DNA of 64,000 bases from an uncultured Anaerolineae bacterium (GCA_938028725.1 CALIMH010000006.1:1-64000); one strand, 5' to 3'. Numbered from the stretch's first letter, positions 16,525 to 26,283 are shown. Numbers and translations: made by a program. Notes: a model not told the origin generated them from the sequence alone.

Positions 16525-17832
16525 ATGCAGACGACTCAACCTGCGCGCAGCAGCATGCTTCGCGCGTTGGCGCTATGGCTAACCGGCGCATTTGCCGGCG
16601 CGCTCATTTTTATCATGGGCGTGGCTGTTGGCGTCACCATGTCGCAGCCGGGGGGAATGCTGCATCCCAGCAGCTTGCCGTTCATCCCTTTCAACAACAT
16701 CGAAGCGAGCCTCTCCACCGATAGCGCACCGAACACCACGCAATCCCGCGGGCGCATCAACACCGCGCTGCTGAACGACGTGCTGCGTCGGTTGCGCGAG
16801 CAGTGGTATGGCACGCTCCCTAGCGACGACGCGCTGACCGATGGCGCCATTCGCGGCATGGTCAACGCACTGGGCGACCCCTACACGCAGTACATCGAGC
16901 CGCGCTTCGCGCGCATCTTGCGCGAGGACATGAGCGGCCAATTCGAGGGGATCGGCGCGACGCTCAAACAAATCGAGAACGGTGGAGGCGTGCAAATTGT
17001 GCGCGTGTTTCCCAACAGTCCTGCCGAACGCGGCGGCGTGCTGCCGGGCGACATCATCGAGGCCGTGGATGGGGTCAGCGTGCGAGACTTGAGCACCACC
17101 GAGGTGGCTGCGCTGATCCGTGGGCCACGCGGCACCAAAGTGCAGCTCACCCTGCGGCGCGCCAACGAGCCGCGCCCTGTGGAGATCACTCTCGTGCGCA
17201 GCGTGATCATCATCCCGCTGGTGGAAGGGCGTCTGGTGAGCAACAACGAGATCGCCTACGTGAGCTTGTTCGACTTCAGCCAGCAAGCCAGCCGGCAGCT
17301 TGAGACCGAACTGCGCAAGCTGCTGGCCCACAATCCGCGTGGGCTGATATTGGACTTGCGCGATAACCCAGGCGGTCTGCTCAGCCAAGCCGTAGAAGTG
17401 GGCGACCTCTTCCTGGATGAGGGGACGTTCGTGATCGAACGCGATTACCGAGGGAGAACCCGCACCACGCGCACCACCAAGAAAGGCCTGGCGCAGGATA
17501 TTCCGCTGGTGGTGCTGGTCAACGCCGGCTCAGCCAGCGCAGCCGAGATCGTCGCCGGCGCCATCCAAGACCGTGGGCGTGGCGTGTTAATCGGCGAGCG
17601 GACGTTCGGCAAAGGCTCAGTGCAATCGCCACAAACCCTCTCCAACGGCGGCCAGCTCCGCATCACAATCGAGCGTTGGTTCACCCCCAACGACCGCCTG
17701 ATCCACGAGGTTGGCATCTCGCCCAATTACACGGTGACCCGCACGTTAGACGACCAAAAAGCCGGGCGCGACCCTCAGCTAGAAGCAGCGATAGCATGGC
17801 TCAACACCGGCCAGATCACGCCTCAACCTTGA
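16525..17832 (+). CDS. S41 carboxy-terminal processing peptidase, paralogue
   Basis: This is a 435-residue protein. The start ATG 16525 is set by a strong Shine-Dalgarno (TTGGAGGAG). It has a membrane anchor (LWLTGAFAGALIFIMGVAVG), an N-terminal helical segment (LRREQWYGTLPSDDALTDGA-like), a PDZ domain (NSPAERGGVLPGDIIEAVDG) and the S41 core with Ser in NAGSASAAEIVAGAI and Lys in RTFGKGSVQSP. It is probably co-transcribed with the preceding paralogue. Having two side by side suggests either different substrates or a hetero-complex; this is inference. Confidence 0.92.
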   Translation: MQTTQPARSSMLRALALWLTGAFAGALIFIMGVAVGVTMSQPGGMLHPSSLPFIPFNNIEASLSTDSAPNTTQSRGRINTALLNDVLRRLREQWYGTLPSDDALTDGAIRGMVNALGDPYTQYIEPRFARILREDMSGQFEGIGATLKQIENGGGVQIVRVFPNSPAERGGVLPGDIIEAVDGVSVRDLSTTEVAALIRGPRGTKVQLTLRRANEPRPVEITLVRSVIIIPLVEGRLVSNNEIAYVSLFDFSQQASRQLETELRKLLAHNPRGLILDLRDNPGGLLSQAVEVGDLFLDEGTFVIERDYRGRTRTTRTTKKGLAQDIPLVVLVNAGSASAAEIVAGAIQDRGRGVLIGERTFGKGSVQSPQTLSNGGQLRITIERWFTPNDRLIHEVGISPNYTVTRTLDDQKAGRDPQLEAAIAWLNTGQITPQP

Positions 17833-17863
17833 CCCAAGACGCACGCCGGTTCATCATCACACC

Positions 17864-18691
17864 ATGCACGCCGAGGCATCCCAGCCACTGGTTGCGCTGA
17901 ATTGGCGTCAATTTGGTGCTTCAGCATGGCTGGCAAACCTCGCATTCCTCACCAGCTTTGCTGTAGCCCAGCTTACGACAAGTCAGGGGTCAGCCTTCAC
18001 CCTGCTGCTAGCGATGGCAGCAGTTAACGCGTGGATTGCCCTGTGGGCCTTGCTCGATGGCGTGCAGTGGGAACGCTTGCTGAGCACTTGGCAGACGTGG
18101 CGCGGCGAGGTGGTGCTGCCTAGCTTACCTTACACGCTGCCTGAGAGTGACGCAGAGCAAGCGCGCCGTCACCTCGGCGCTTTGATCGCTTGGGCACAAG
18201 CGACAGGGCGCGCGACCAGCCTGGACGTCGTAGCGCTCAGCGTGCTCACATTTGCAACCCTCAGCCTGCTGGCTAGTATTGGACTGGGCACCACAGCCAC
18301 CGCACTTAGCGGATTGGCGCTGCTGGGCGTTCAGGCCAACGTCTGGGCAAGACGTCGCATCCAGATGCCGCTGTGGAACATCGTGTGGCAAGCGACGCTG
18401 GGCGCGCTGAGGGCTGGATTGCCGGTGCTGCTTGGCTATGCGATCGTCGCGCCGCCCTCTTGGGCGCTTGTCGCGCTCAGCATCGGACTAGCTCTTGTGG
18501 CTTCGCCTCAGCAGCACTGGCGCGCGTTGGGAGGCGCAGCTGTGATTGTGTTGCTGCTGGCCACACGCCAACCCATTGGCGCGTTTCTGGTTGCGCAAAT
18601 TTGGCTACCTCAACTGCTTTTGGGTAACCTGCGGGCTCAACTTCTCTGGCAATCCTTGATAGTGGGTAGCGCAGTGCTGACGCTCAGTTAA
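17864..18691 (+). CDS. Hypothetical multi-span membrane protein
   Basis: This is a 275-residue protein with about six to seven hydrophobic segments, for example WLANLAFLTSFAVAQL, LLLAMAAVNAWIALWALL, VLTFATLSLLASIGLG and GGAAVIVLLLA. The loop after the second span is charged and could be cytoplasmic. I recognise no family motif. It starts 31 bases after the second S41 peptidase on the same strand, so it may belong to the same transcript. Confidence 0.7.
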   Translation: MHAEASQPLVALNWRQFGASAWLANLAFLTSFAVAQLTTSQGSAFTLLLAMAAVNAWIALWALLDGVQWERLLSTWQTWRGEVVLPSLPYTLPESDAEQARRHLGALIAWAQATGRATSLDVVALSVLTFATLSLLASIGLGTTATALSGLALLGVQANVWARRRIQMPLWNIVWQATLGALRAGLPVLLGYAIVAPPSWALVALSIGLALVASPQQHWRALGGAAVIVLLLATRQPIGAFLVAQIWLPQLLLGNLRAQLLWQSLIVGSAVLTLS

Positions 18692-18746
18692 AGGCTTCGG
18701 CGTGAGGCCTCATTCGCACACAGCGTTATCATGAGTGAGGTCACCC

Positions 18747-19391
18747 ATGACACGCAAGCGCAAGGGGATTTACCAACACTTGGACGCAGCCGGCAACGTC
18801 ATCGCAGACGAGCGATGGCAGATCATTTTCGCGGACGACGGCTCGCTTATACAGCTAGACGACGAGCTGGTGCGCGTAGCTCCTTTCGCCGAGCCACGCG
18901 GCGACTCACTGTCGCTCTTGCTCAATGCCGAAAGGCAAATCGAAGAGCTGAGCATCCACGGCCTGCATGGTGCGCGCGTGTGCCGCGTCTCCTTTCCAGA
19001 CGCGGATAGGCGCTCGGCAGTTATCTGCTGGCAACATCGCATGGAGGTGCACGAAAAGCCGCTCGCTTGGGGAGAAGATGTTGAACTTGACTGGGACAGC
19101 CCCCTGCTGAAGACGGTCATCGTGTATCGGGCGCATCTGGAAGTGGGACAGTCTTGCCAGCGCCGTGTGTGGCAACTGGACGCACTGGACTTCAGCCCGA
19201 CGCTGCACACGATGGAGCTACGCCGTTTGGCCAACACCCAGCGCACCTTGGGCACTGACACCGTGACGCTCGCCCACTACCAGCTTGGCGATGCTGAACT
19301 ATGGTGCGATGCTGACGGCGTCATTCACGAGCTTCGCTCGCCCACGCGGGTGTATCGGCTCACTGCAACCAACTTGCCCCTGGCCGCTTAG
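18747..19391 (+). CDS. Hypothetical protein, probably beta-rich
   Basis: This is a 214-residue protein beginning MTRKRKGIYQHLDAAGNVIA. The ATG at 18747 is preferred to upstream alternatives because GTGAGG lies 5-11 bases before it. There is no signal peptide or membrane span. The even spacing of short hydrophobic strands with Trp/His and charged loops suggests a beta-barrel or sandwich fold. I recognise no family. Its neighbours are a membrane protein and a GH99-like gene, neither of which points to a function. Confidence 0.6.
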   Translation: MTRKRKGIYQHLDAAGNVIADERWQIIFADDGSLIQLDDELVRVAPFAEPRGDSLSLLLNAERQIEELSIHGLHGARVCRVSFPDADRRSAVICWQHRMEVHEKPLAWGEDVELDWDSPLLKTVIVYRAHLEVGQSCQRRVWQLDALDFSPTLHTMELRRLANTQRTLGTDTVTLAHYQLGDAELWCDADGVIHELRSPTRVYRLTATNLPLAA

Positions 19392-19470
19392 GGCAGACAC
19401 TAGCCTTGCGCCGGCCTTCAAGCTGGGACGCTGTCGTTGTCGTGCTCCGAGGCCATAATAGTGACCAGCC

Positions 19471-20532
19471 ATGGTATCAGCCCATCACCTGCTACGCATC
19501 TGCACAACAGCGGTGTGTGCAATCAGCGTCATACTCACGCCTCGCCCCACTCCCCTTCGCGCGCAGCCCACCACTCCGCGCGTTGTGATCGCCGACTACA
19601 TGATGTGGTACGAGCCAGCGCTCTTCGATGGCACTCAAACGTTCGACACGCCACTCGCCGGACCATACCGCTCTGGCGACGACGCAACCATCCAGCGACA
19701 CGTCGCGCAAGCGCAGCAAGCTTGCCTCGATGGATTCGCCCCGCACTGGTATGGCCCCTTTGAGCCAATTACCACACAAAACTTCGCCAAGCTGCTGCGC
19801 TACTCTGAAGGCACGTCCTTGCGACACGCGATTGTGCTGCAAACCAATGTCCTGCCACAGATCAGCGAGTCAGTGCTCACTGAAGCACTACGCTTCCTGA
19901 TCGAGCAGTGGACGCCACACCCAAACTACCTCAAGATTGAAGGGCGACCTGTCATCCTCTTTACTGACATGCCCCGCCCATGGGGAAGCCCATCAGCTGC
20001 GCTGCGCGGATGGAAGCGTGTGCGCGACGCCACCGATCCCCAACGCCGCACCATCTGGATGGCTGAAGGCTATACAACCGCTTTCAACCCACTCTTCGAC
20101 GGGCTTTACATTTACCGCATTGACCACAAGAACACGCCACGCGATTGGCTGCGCCAACCCTTCTGGGCAAAGCGACTGCGCCAAATAGCCGCAAAGCACC
20201 AAACGCGCCTTTTCTTCGCCGACACCATCGCCCCCGGCTACGACGACACACGCTCGCGCCGCGTGCCGGTGGATCATCGCGTTCCCTCTCCAAGTTTCGC
20301 CCGCGACCGACGCAACGGCGAATACTACCGTGAGACGTTCGACGTCACTCGCCAAACCAACGGCGACTTCTTGATCGTTAAGTCCTTCAACGAGTGGGTC
20401 GAGGGAACAGCAATCGAGCCTGGGACAACCTACGGCGATCGCTACCTTCAGCTAACTTGCGAGCTCGCCAACCTTTACCGCCAAGCGACGCCGAGTAATG
20501 CCGAGCAGGCGCGCTTCAACAGCCAACCATGA
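19471..20532 (+). CDS. GH99-like secreted glycosidase domain protein
   Basis: This is a 353-residue protein with a signal peptide (ICTTAVCAISVILTPRPTPLRAQ, cut near LRAQ). It then has a TIM-barrel-like domain resembling the GH99/GH71 and WbsX groups: VIADYMMWYEP, HVAQAQQACLDGFAPHWYGP, YLKIEGRPVILFTDM, and the characteristic end SFNEWVEGTAIEPGTTYGDRYL. Family members include endo-alpha-mannosidases and glycan-associated proteins. Whether catalytic residues are retained cannot be judged by eye. Its stop overlaps the alaX-like start by 4 bases, an odd pairing that may only reflect compact packing. Confidence 0.78.
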   Translation: MVSAHHLLRICTTAVCAISVILTPRPTPLRAQPTTPRVVIADYMMWYEPALFDGTQTFDTPLAGPYRSGDDATIQRHVAQAQQACLDGFAPHWYGPFEPITTQNFAKLLRYSEGTSLRHAIVLQTNVLPQISESVLTEALRFLIEQWTPHPNYLKIEGRPVILFTDMPRPWGSPSAALRGWKRVRDATDPQRRTIWMAEGYTTAFNPLFDGLYIYRIDHKNTPRDWLRQPFWAKRLRQIAAKHQTRLFFADTIAPGYDDTRSRRVPVDHRVPSPSFARDRRNGEYYRETFDVTRQTNGDFLIVKSFNEWVEGTAIEPGTTYGDRYLQLTCELANLYRQATPSNAEQARFNSQP

Positions 20533-21755
20533 GCACCCCTCTGCTGTGCCGTGCAAACGCCTACCAGCGCACGTTCGAGGCTCGCTTGGTGCGCCTTGTC
20601 ACTTACGCGGGTTGCCCTGCTGCGGTCCTCGATCAGACGGCTTTTTATCCCACCTCCGGCGGCCAGCCGTGTGACCACGGCACGCTCAATGGTGTGACAG
20701 TGCACGATGTGCGCTTGGAGGATGATGGCACGGTGGTTCACGTGTTAAGCGGGCCACTCGAGGCGTCCATCGGCGCGACCGTGCACGGCGAAATTGACTG
20801 GTCTCGCCGTTTTGACCACATGCAACAGCACACCGGCCAACACATCCTCTCGCAAGCTTTTGCTCGTGTGGCCAGCCTAGAAACCCGCAGCGTTCACATC
20901 GGCAGCGAGGAGAACACGATTGACCTAGACGCACCCTCACTGCCCTCGGTTGACGTGGTGCGCGCTGTTGAAGCAGAAGCCAATCGCGTGGTGTTCGAGG
21001 ACCTACCAGTGCACGTTTACGTCGCAAGTGACGCAGCGTTGAGCCAACTGCCGCTGCGCCGACCGCCCCAGGTGAAGGGCGAGGTGCGGATTGTCGAGAT
21101 CGCTGGCTACGACTGGTCCGCCTGTGGAGGCACACACGTGCGCAACACAGCTCAAGTGGGGGCAATCAAAGTTGTGCGGGTGGAGCGCCACAAAGGCGGC
21201 GCGCGCGTCACTTTTCGCTGCGGATGGCGGGCGCTTGCCGATTATTCACGGGTGCACGAAATCATCAGTGCCTTATCTGCTGCCCTCAGCGCACCCCGCT
21301 ACGACGTTGCAGCCGCGGCCTTGCGCATCCTGGAAGAGGCGCGGCAAATCCGCCAGGAGTTGGAAGCTGTTCGCTCGAAGCTGCGCGCGCATGAAGCCCG
21401 CGCACTGCTTGACATGGCTGTCCTCGATGCCCAGCAGCGCCGCTGGGTCGTCCATATTGACAGAGACGCCACAGTCGAGGAGCTGCGCGCCCTGGCGCAA
21501 ACGCTAACTGAGCGCTCCGACGTGATCGCGCTGTTGGCTCGTGCCGGCGCGCTGGCGCACATCATCATCGCGCGCTCGGAGCATCTCAGCCTTGACGCGG
21601 CGGCGCTGCTGCGCCAGGTGCTATCTCAACTTGCAAAGGACAGCAGCGCCAAAGGGGGTGGCAGTGCAAGGTTTGCACAAGGCGGCGGCTTTGCTGCCGA
21701 TGCGAATGCTTTACACGCTGCCCTGCACGCGCTGGTTGCGTTGCACACGCAATGA
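20529..21755 (+). CDS. Alanyl-tRNA editing protein (AlaX-L type, with DHHA1)
   Basis: This is a 408-residue stand-alone editing enzyme that removes wrongly attached amino acids (typically Ser) from tRNA-Ala. It has an N-terminal barrel (AVLDQTAFYPTSGGQPCD), the zinc motifs HMQQHTGQHILSQAF and ACGGTHVRNT, a coiled linker (ARQIRQELEAVRSKLRAHEAR) and a C-terminal DHHA1 domain ending SAKGGGSARFAQGGG. It lacks the aminoacylation domain of AlaS, which is encoded separately at 60-62.8 kb. It is joined by 4-base overlaps to genes on both sides, so it is probably translated in one unit with recJ. Confidence 0.92.
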   Translation: MSTPLLCRANAYQRTFEARLVRLVTYAGCPAAVLDQTAFYPTSGGQPCDHGTLNGVTVHDVRLEDDGTVVHVLSGPLEASIGATVHGEIDWSRRFDHMQQHTGQHILSQAFARVASLETRSVHIGSEENTIDLDAPSLPSVDVVRAVEAEANRVVFEDLPVHVYVASDAALSQLPLRRPPQVKGEVRIVEIAGYDWSACGGTHVRNTAQVGAIKVVRVERHKGGARVTFRCGWRALADYSRVHEIISALSAALSAPRYDVAAAALRILEEARQIRQELEAVRSKLRAHEARALLDMAVLDAQQRRWVVHIDRDATVEELRALAQTLTERSDVIALLARAGALAHIIIARSEHLSLDAAALLRQVLSQLAKDSSAKGGGSARFAQGGGFAADANALHAALHALVALHTQ

Positions 21756-23482
21756 ACAGGGTGTGGCAGCTATCCCCACAAGCGCCGGAGGAGTTCATCC
21801 ACGCGCTTGCCCCTTTGCACCGCCTAGCTGCTCAGGTGGTGTATGCGCGCGGCTTCACCAACCCAGAGGCGGCCCAAGAGTTTTTGAACACAGCCGATGT
21901 CCGCACGGCACATCTTCCTGGAAAGGACTTTTCGTTGGCGGTAGAGCGTCTATTGCGCGCAGCAGCCACCGGCGAGCAAATCGCCATTTACGGCGACTAC
22001 GACGTGGACGGCGTCACTTCCTGCGCGCTGCTGAACGAAGCCCTTGCGCTGCTCGGCGCTCAATCGCGCGTGTACATCCCAAATCGCTTCGACGAGGGCT
22101 ACGGCTTAAACACAGCCGCGCTCGAGCAGCTGCACAGCCAAGGCGTGGGCGTTGTGGTCACTGTGGATTGCGGGGTGCGTGGGTTCGCCGAGGTGGAGCG
22201 GGCGCGCCAGCTTGGGCTAGACCTCATCATCACTGACCATCACGAGCTTGAGGACGGGCGCGTGCCGGAAGCGTTCGCAGTGGTAAACCCGAAACAGGAA
22301 CTAGAAGCAACCGCGCTGCACTCGCTCGCCGGCGTTGGCGTCACGTATCTGCTGGCCAAGGCGCTGATCGAGCGCGGGCGTCGCGCCGGCATGATGCGCA
22401 ACGAAGCCGACCCTAGTGCATGGCTTGAGCTAGTCGCGCTTGGCACAGTGGCGGACATGGTGTCACTGATCGGGGTCAATCGCGCCTTAACCCAGCGCGG
22501 GCTAGAACACCTGCGACATACCCAACGGCCTGGCTTGCGCGCGCTCATGTCAATCGCCGGACTCAACACTGCTGCCCTGTCCGCCGAACACATTAGCTTC
22601 GCGCTCGCACCACGTCTCAACGCTGCCGGCCGCTTGGAGAGCGCCTACCAGGCGCTGAACTTGTTGCTAACCTCGAACGCAGCCCACGCACAGGAATTGG
22701 CACGTGCGCTGGACCAGCACAACCGCTATCGCCAAGCACTGACCCAGCAAGTGTTCGAGGACGCCGAGCAGCGCGCCTTGGCGGATGATCCTCAGCCGCC
22801 GCTGTTATTTGCGGCCGGCGAGTATCACGTCGGTGTGGTAGGGCTAGCGGCACAGCGGTTAGCAGAACGCCATTACCAGCCGGCCGTTGTGGTCGGGGTC
22901 GAGGACAACCTTGGGCGAGGCTCCTGCCGCAGCGTGGGCGGCTTCCACATCACCCGCGCGCTCGACATCTGCCGCGGTTTGCTGCTGAAGCACGGCGGGC
23001 ACGACATGGCCGCCGGCTTCACCGTAAACACCGAGCACATTCCCTTGCTCAAGGATTGTCTGATGCGTGTGGCAGCCGCCCATCGTCCTCCTGGTGGCTG
23101 GCAACGCCTCTTTCGCGCTGATGCGATGCTGGATGCGCTCACGCTGCGGGAATGCGCGATCTGGGACAGCCCAGCTATGCGCAGCCTAGCTTTGCTTCAA
23201 CCGCATGGCTCGGGCAATCCACGTCCACTATTCTGGCTAAAAGGGTTGAAGTTGCAGCGGGCGCGCATCTTCGGGGGAAGCAGCAAAGAATCCCATCTGC
23301 GGCTCACGGTGCGCGACTCACTTGGCACACTCTGGGATCTCAAAGGCTGGCGTATGGGAACACGCCTTGCTGAGGTCTCTGTCGGCGACGCGTTAGAGGC
23401 GCTTGTCCACTTGGAATGGTCGGCTTGGAACGGCGAGCCACGGCTTGAGCTTCAGATGGTGGATTTCCGCGTGCCAGGCTGA
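21752..23482 (+). CDS. recJ: Single-strand-specific 5'-3' exonuclease RecJ
   Basis: This is a 576-residue DHH-family nuclease for recombination and mismatch repair. Motifs are IYGDYDVDGVTSCALL (motif I), VTVDCGVRG, ITDHHELEDGRVPEA (the DHH motif), ALGTVADMV, APRLNAAGRLESA, and in the DHHA1 part GRGSCRSVGGFHI and KHGGHDMAAGFTV. A C-terminal OB-fold ends the protein. The ATG overlaps the alaX-like stop. The 3' end overlaps the convergent MFS gene by 31 bases. Confidence 0.96.
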   Translation: MNRVWQLSPQAPEEFIHALAPLHRLAAQVVYARGFTNPEAAQEFLNTADVRTAHLPGKDFSLAVERLLRAAATGEQIAIYGDYDVDGVTSCALLNEALALLGAQSRVYIPNRFDEGYGLNTAALEQLHSQGVGVVVTVDCGVRGFAEVERARQLGLDLIITDHHELEDGRVPEAFAVVNPKQELEATALHSLAGVGVTYLLAKALIERGRRAGMMRNEADPSAWLELVALGTVADMVSLIGVNRALTQRGLEHLRHTQRPGLRALMSIAGLNTAALSAEHISFALAPRLNAAGRLESAYQALNLLLTSNAAHAQELARALDQHNRYRQALTQQVFEDAEQRALADDPQPPLLFAAGEYHVGVVGLAAQRLAERHYQPAVVVGVEDNLGRGSCRSVGGFHITRALDICRGLLLKHGGHDMAAGFTVNTEHIPLLKDCLMRVAAAHRPPGGWQRLFRADAMLDALTLRECAIWDSPAMRSLALLQPHGSGNPRPLFWLKGLKLQRARIFGGSSKESHLRLTVRDSLGTLWDLKGWRMGTRLAEVSVGDALEALVHLEWSAWNGEPRLELQMVDFRVPG

Positions 23483-24759
23483 ACGCCCTCCAGAACGTTC
23501 AGCGCTGCCTGAACATTGAAGCGGCGCACTACCGCCACGCGCCAGTGCAGCAAGAGATATACTGCCGCGCATACCAGGCCAGAGAGGAGAGCAGCCTTTG
23601 ACGCCCCCACATGCTGTGCCACGCTGCTCACCAGCAAACTACCTACCGGTGCGGAACCTTGTAGCGCCCAAAGATAGGTGCTGATCACACGGCTGCGCAA
23701 TGACGGCGGCGCAACTAGCTGGACCAGTGTATTGCTGTTTGCCAGCGTGGTCACTGTGCCCCATCCAAACATCACCAATGCTGCCATGGACACACCCTCG
23801 CTGCGAGATAAACCCAGCAGCAACAGACCACTGGTGAATGCGCTTTGACCTAGCAGCATTGCCACCCCTTTGCGCTGCACCCGCTGGCCAAAGACAGTGA
23901 GCATCAGCGCAGCACCTAGCGCCCCAAATCCTTGGGCTGTGATCAAGGCGCTGGTCCGCGTTGCCACATCAGCCTGGGTATCCGTCGGGCGAGCCAACAC
24001 ATCGCGCGCGAACGCTGGCAACTGTCCCACGTTAGGGAAGGCCACTAACCCCACCACTGCCGCCATGACCACCACCGCTGACACCAACGGCTGGTTGCGC
24101 GTGTAGGCCAGTCCCTCGCGCAAAGCGCCGAACGCAGCACGTATTTCAAGCGAGCCTGTAGCTCTCGGCAGTTCTACCACCGGCCGAGCTACAGCCAAGC
24201 AGCCGATCACTGCGGCGTAGCTCAATCCATTGAGCAGAAAGACCCACCCCTCGCCAAAGGTGATGAGCAGAGGCGCAGCTAGCGCTGGTCCCAACACCCG
24301 TGCCACGTTAAAGGAAGTTGCCTGCAACGCAATCGCGTTTGGCAGCGCCGCTGGGCCGGCTAACTCACCTAGCATCGCCTGGCGGGCCGTGATCTCCACG
24401 GCGTTGGCAGCCCCGTTGACGAACGCTAGCGCGATGATCCATGCAATAGTGACGCGCCCGCTCAGCGTCAAGACGGCCAACGCCAGCGACTGTGCCATCA
24501 TCACTGCCTGCAATGCCATGACAGCATGGCGCTTATTCACTCGCTCCACCCACACGCCAGCCGGTAAGGCCAGCAACATCGCCGGCAACGTGCTCGCAGT
24601 GCCCACTGCACCCAAATAGATCGGCGCCGAGGTGAGCCGGTAAGCCAGATACGCCTGCACTGTCGTTTGCATCCAACTGCCGACTTGCGAGACAAAGTGA
24701 CCGGCCAAGAAGATGGCAAAGCTGCGCGAAGCAAGCGCAGGTAGATGACGGCTCAACAC
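23452..24759 (-). CDS. MFS transporter (EntS/MFS_3-like)
   Basis: This is a 435-residue protein from GTG 24759, with about twelve membrane spans. The N-terminal FAIFLAGHFVSQVGSWMQTTVQAYLAYRL (first and second spans) and VARVLGPALAAPLL are typical of the MFS_3 group of exporters related to EntS. A TATAAT (24778 to 24773 on the minus strand) ends 13 bases before the GTG, which supports this start. The upstream frame stays open but would cross the promoter. The substrate is unknown. Confidence 0.87.
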   Translation of the reverse strand: MLSRHLPALASRSFAIFLAGHFVSQVGSWMQTTVQAYLAYRLTSAPIYLGAVGTASTLPAMLLALPAGVWVERVNKRHAVMALQAVMMAQSLALAVLTLSGRVTIAWIIALAFVNGAANAVEITARQAMLGELAGPAALPNAIALQATSFNVARVLGPALAAPLLITFGEGWVFLLNGLSYAAVIGCLAVARPVVELPRATGSLEIRAAFGALREGLAYTRNQPLVSAVVVMAAVVGLVAFPNVGQLPAFARDVLARPTDTQADVATRTSALITAQGFGALGAALMLTVFGQRVQRKGVAMLLGQSAFTSGLLLLGLSRSEGVSMAALVMFGWGTVTTLANSNTLVQLVAPPSLRSRVISTYLWALQGSAPVGSLLVSSVAQHVGASKAALLSGLVCAAVYLLLHWRVAVVRRFNVQAALNVLEGVQPGTRKSTI

Positions 24760-24820
24760 GAGGCGAATGCGAATTATAGGCCTCTCATTCAGCGCCAGCG
24801 ACCCACTTACAATCGGGCAC

Positions 24821-25927
24821 ATGTATGACCCACGCTTCGACAAGATGGCGGATGTCATCGTGAACTACTCATTGGAGGTAAAGCCCCGCCAAACCGTGTA
24901 TGTGTGGAGTCAAACACCGGCTGCACCTCTGATGCTGGCGATCTACCGCCGCATTTTAGAAGCTGGTGGCAACGCCTTTTTGCGCGCCGACTTGCCTGGA
25001 GCGCAAGAAATTTTTTACACTCATGCCAAAGACGAGCAGCTAGACTTTGTCTCGCCGGTCGATCGCATCTCCGTCGAGGAAGGCATGTTCGATGCCTATG
25101 TGCGCATCGGAGCGGAGACCAACACTCGCCGCTTCAATAACATAGAGCCATCTAAGGTGCAGCGCCACCAGGCCGCACTGCGCCCCGTCCTGGAGCGACG
25201 GTTGCAGCGCAGCGCGCAAGGGAACTACAACTGGTGCGTCACCCAGTTCCCCACCGAGGCCTACGCTATGGACGCCGACATGAGCTTGTCGGAATACACC
25301 GAGTTTCTCTTTGCCGCCTGCCTTGTCAACGACCCTGACCCAATTGCACGCTGGCGAGAGTTGGGGCAGCATCAACAACGCTACATAGAGTTCCTACAAG
25401 CTCACCACACACTGCGCTTCCAAGGCCCAGATGTGGATCTCACGATGACCATCACAGGACGAACCTGGAAGAACAGCTGCGGCAAGCGCAATTTCCCAGA
25501 TGGTGAGATATTCAGCGCCCCACACGAGGACTCTGTGCAAGGCTGGGTGCGCTTCCGCTACCCTGCGATCTATCAAGGACGTGAGGTGAGCGGTGTGGAA
25601 CTTTGGTTTGAGCAGGGCCGTGTGGTGCGCGCTTGCGCTGAGAAAAACGAGGATTTCCTGCGCAGCGTGTTAGACACCGATGCCGGCGCCCGCGTGTTGG
25701 GAGAGGTGGCTATCGGCACCAACTACGGGATCAAGCGTTTCTCGCGCAACATCCTTTTCGACGAGAAGATTGGCGGCACCTTTCACCTTGCACTGGGAGC
25801 GGGCTATCCCGACACAGGAGCAACCAACCAGAGCGCTATCCACTGGGACTTAATTGCCGACGCCCACCATGCTGAGATTAGCGCTGACGGCGTCGTGTTC
25901 TATCGCAACGGGCAGTTTCTCATCTGA
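24821..25927 (+). CDS. M29-family aminopeptidase
   Basis: This is a 368-residue protein of the thermophilic metallo-aminopeptidase (M29) family, which removes N-terminal residues using two metal ions. Visible motifs include LADVIVNYSLEVKPRQ-like MADVIVNYSLEVKPRQTVYV, then TWKNSCGKRNFPDGEIFSAP with the metal-binding Glu, LGEVAIGTNYGIKRF, DEKIGGTFHLALG and SAIHWDLI. The start ATG 24821 follows a TACAAT hexamer by 7 bases, so the mRNA is probably leaderless. It is divergent from the MFS gene and 25 bases before phhB. Confidence 0.92.
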   Translation: MYDPRFDKMADVIVNYSLEVKPRQTVYVWSQTPAAPLMLAIYRRILEAGGNAFLRADLPGAQEIFYTHAKDEQLDFVSPVDRISVEEGMFDAYVRIGAETNTRRFNNIEPSKVQRHQAALRPVLERRLQRSAQGNYNWCVTQFPTEAYAMDADMSLSEYTEFLFAACLVNDPDPIARWRELGQHQQRYIEFLQAHHTLRFQGPDVDLTMTITGRTWKNSCGKRNFPDGEIFSAPHEDSVQGWVRFRYPAIYQGREVSGVELWFEQGRVVRACAEKNEDFLRSVLDTDAGARVLGEVAIGTNYGIKRFSRNILFDEKIGGTFHLALGAGYPDTGATNQSAIHWDLIADAHHAEISADGVVFYRNGQFLI

Positions 25928-25952
25928 GTTCATCAGGCAAGTCCACAAACCC

Positions 25953-26243
25953 ATGCACAAACTTACTAGCGAGCAGGTTCAGAAGGCACTAAACGAGCTG
26001 CCGGGCTGGTCGCTCAACCCAGCTGGAGAGATCGCCAAGACTTTCCGATTCCGCGACTTTCCTCAAGCGCTGATGTTTGTCATGTCGGTTGGCTGGCTGG
26101 CCGAGGCAGCACAGCATCACCCCGATATCACTATTCAGTGGAATCGCGTCACCCTGGCCTTGACCACACACGACGCCGGCGGCTTGACCGACAAAGACGT
26201 TGCGCTCGCTAAGCAAGTAGAAGCGCTGCTTGCATCTGAATAG
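25953..26243 (+). CDS. phhB: Pterin-4a-carbinolamine dehydratase
   Basis: This 96-residue protein matches the PCD/DCoH family, which recycles the pterin cofactor after aromatic amino-acid hydroxylation. Conserved segments are LNELPGWSL, FRFRDFPQALMFV and the active-site region AAQHHPDITIQWNRVTLALTTHDAGGLT, with both histidines. An in-frame upstream extension to 25854 would overlap the M29 gene and is rejected. No pterin-dependent hydroxylase is nearby. It is convergent with dnaA. Confidence 0.93.
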   Translation: MHKLTSEQVQKALNELPGWSLNPAGEIAKTFRFRDFPQALMFVMSVGWLAEAAQHHPDITIQWNRVTLALTTHDAGGLTDKDVALAKQVEALLASE

Positions 26244-26283
26244 TGCCCGGGGCGATCGCCCGGTCACGCGCCTCACGGCGCGC

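Noticed and set aside
24767-24820. Extended N-terminus for the M29 aminopeptidase
   Set aside because: The added residues overlap the divergent MFS promoter, and the start at 24821 gives the family's normal N-terminus and a -10 at leaderless distance.
26244-26283. CGGGGCGATCGCCCGG palindrome after phhB as an operator
   Set aside because: It lies between convergent genes, where a terminator-like role is more likely, and has no T-tract or second copy to support any specific call.
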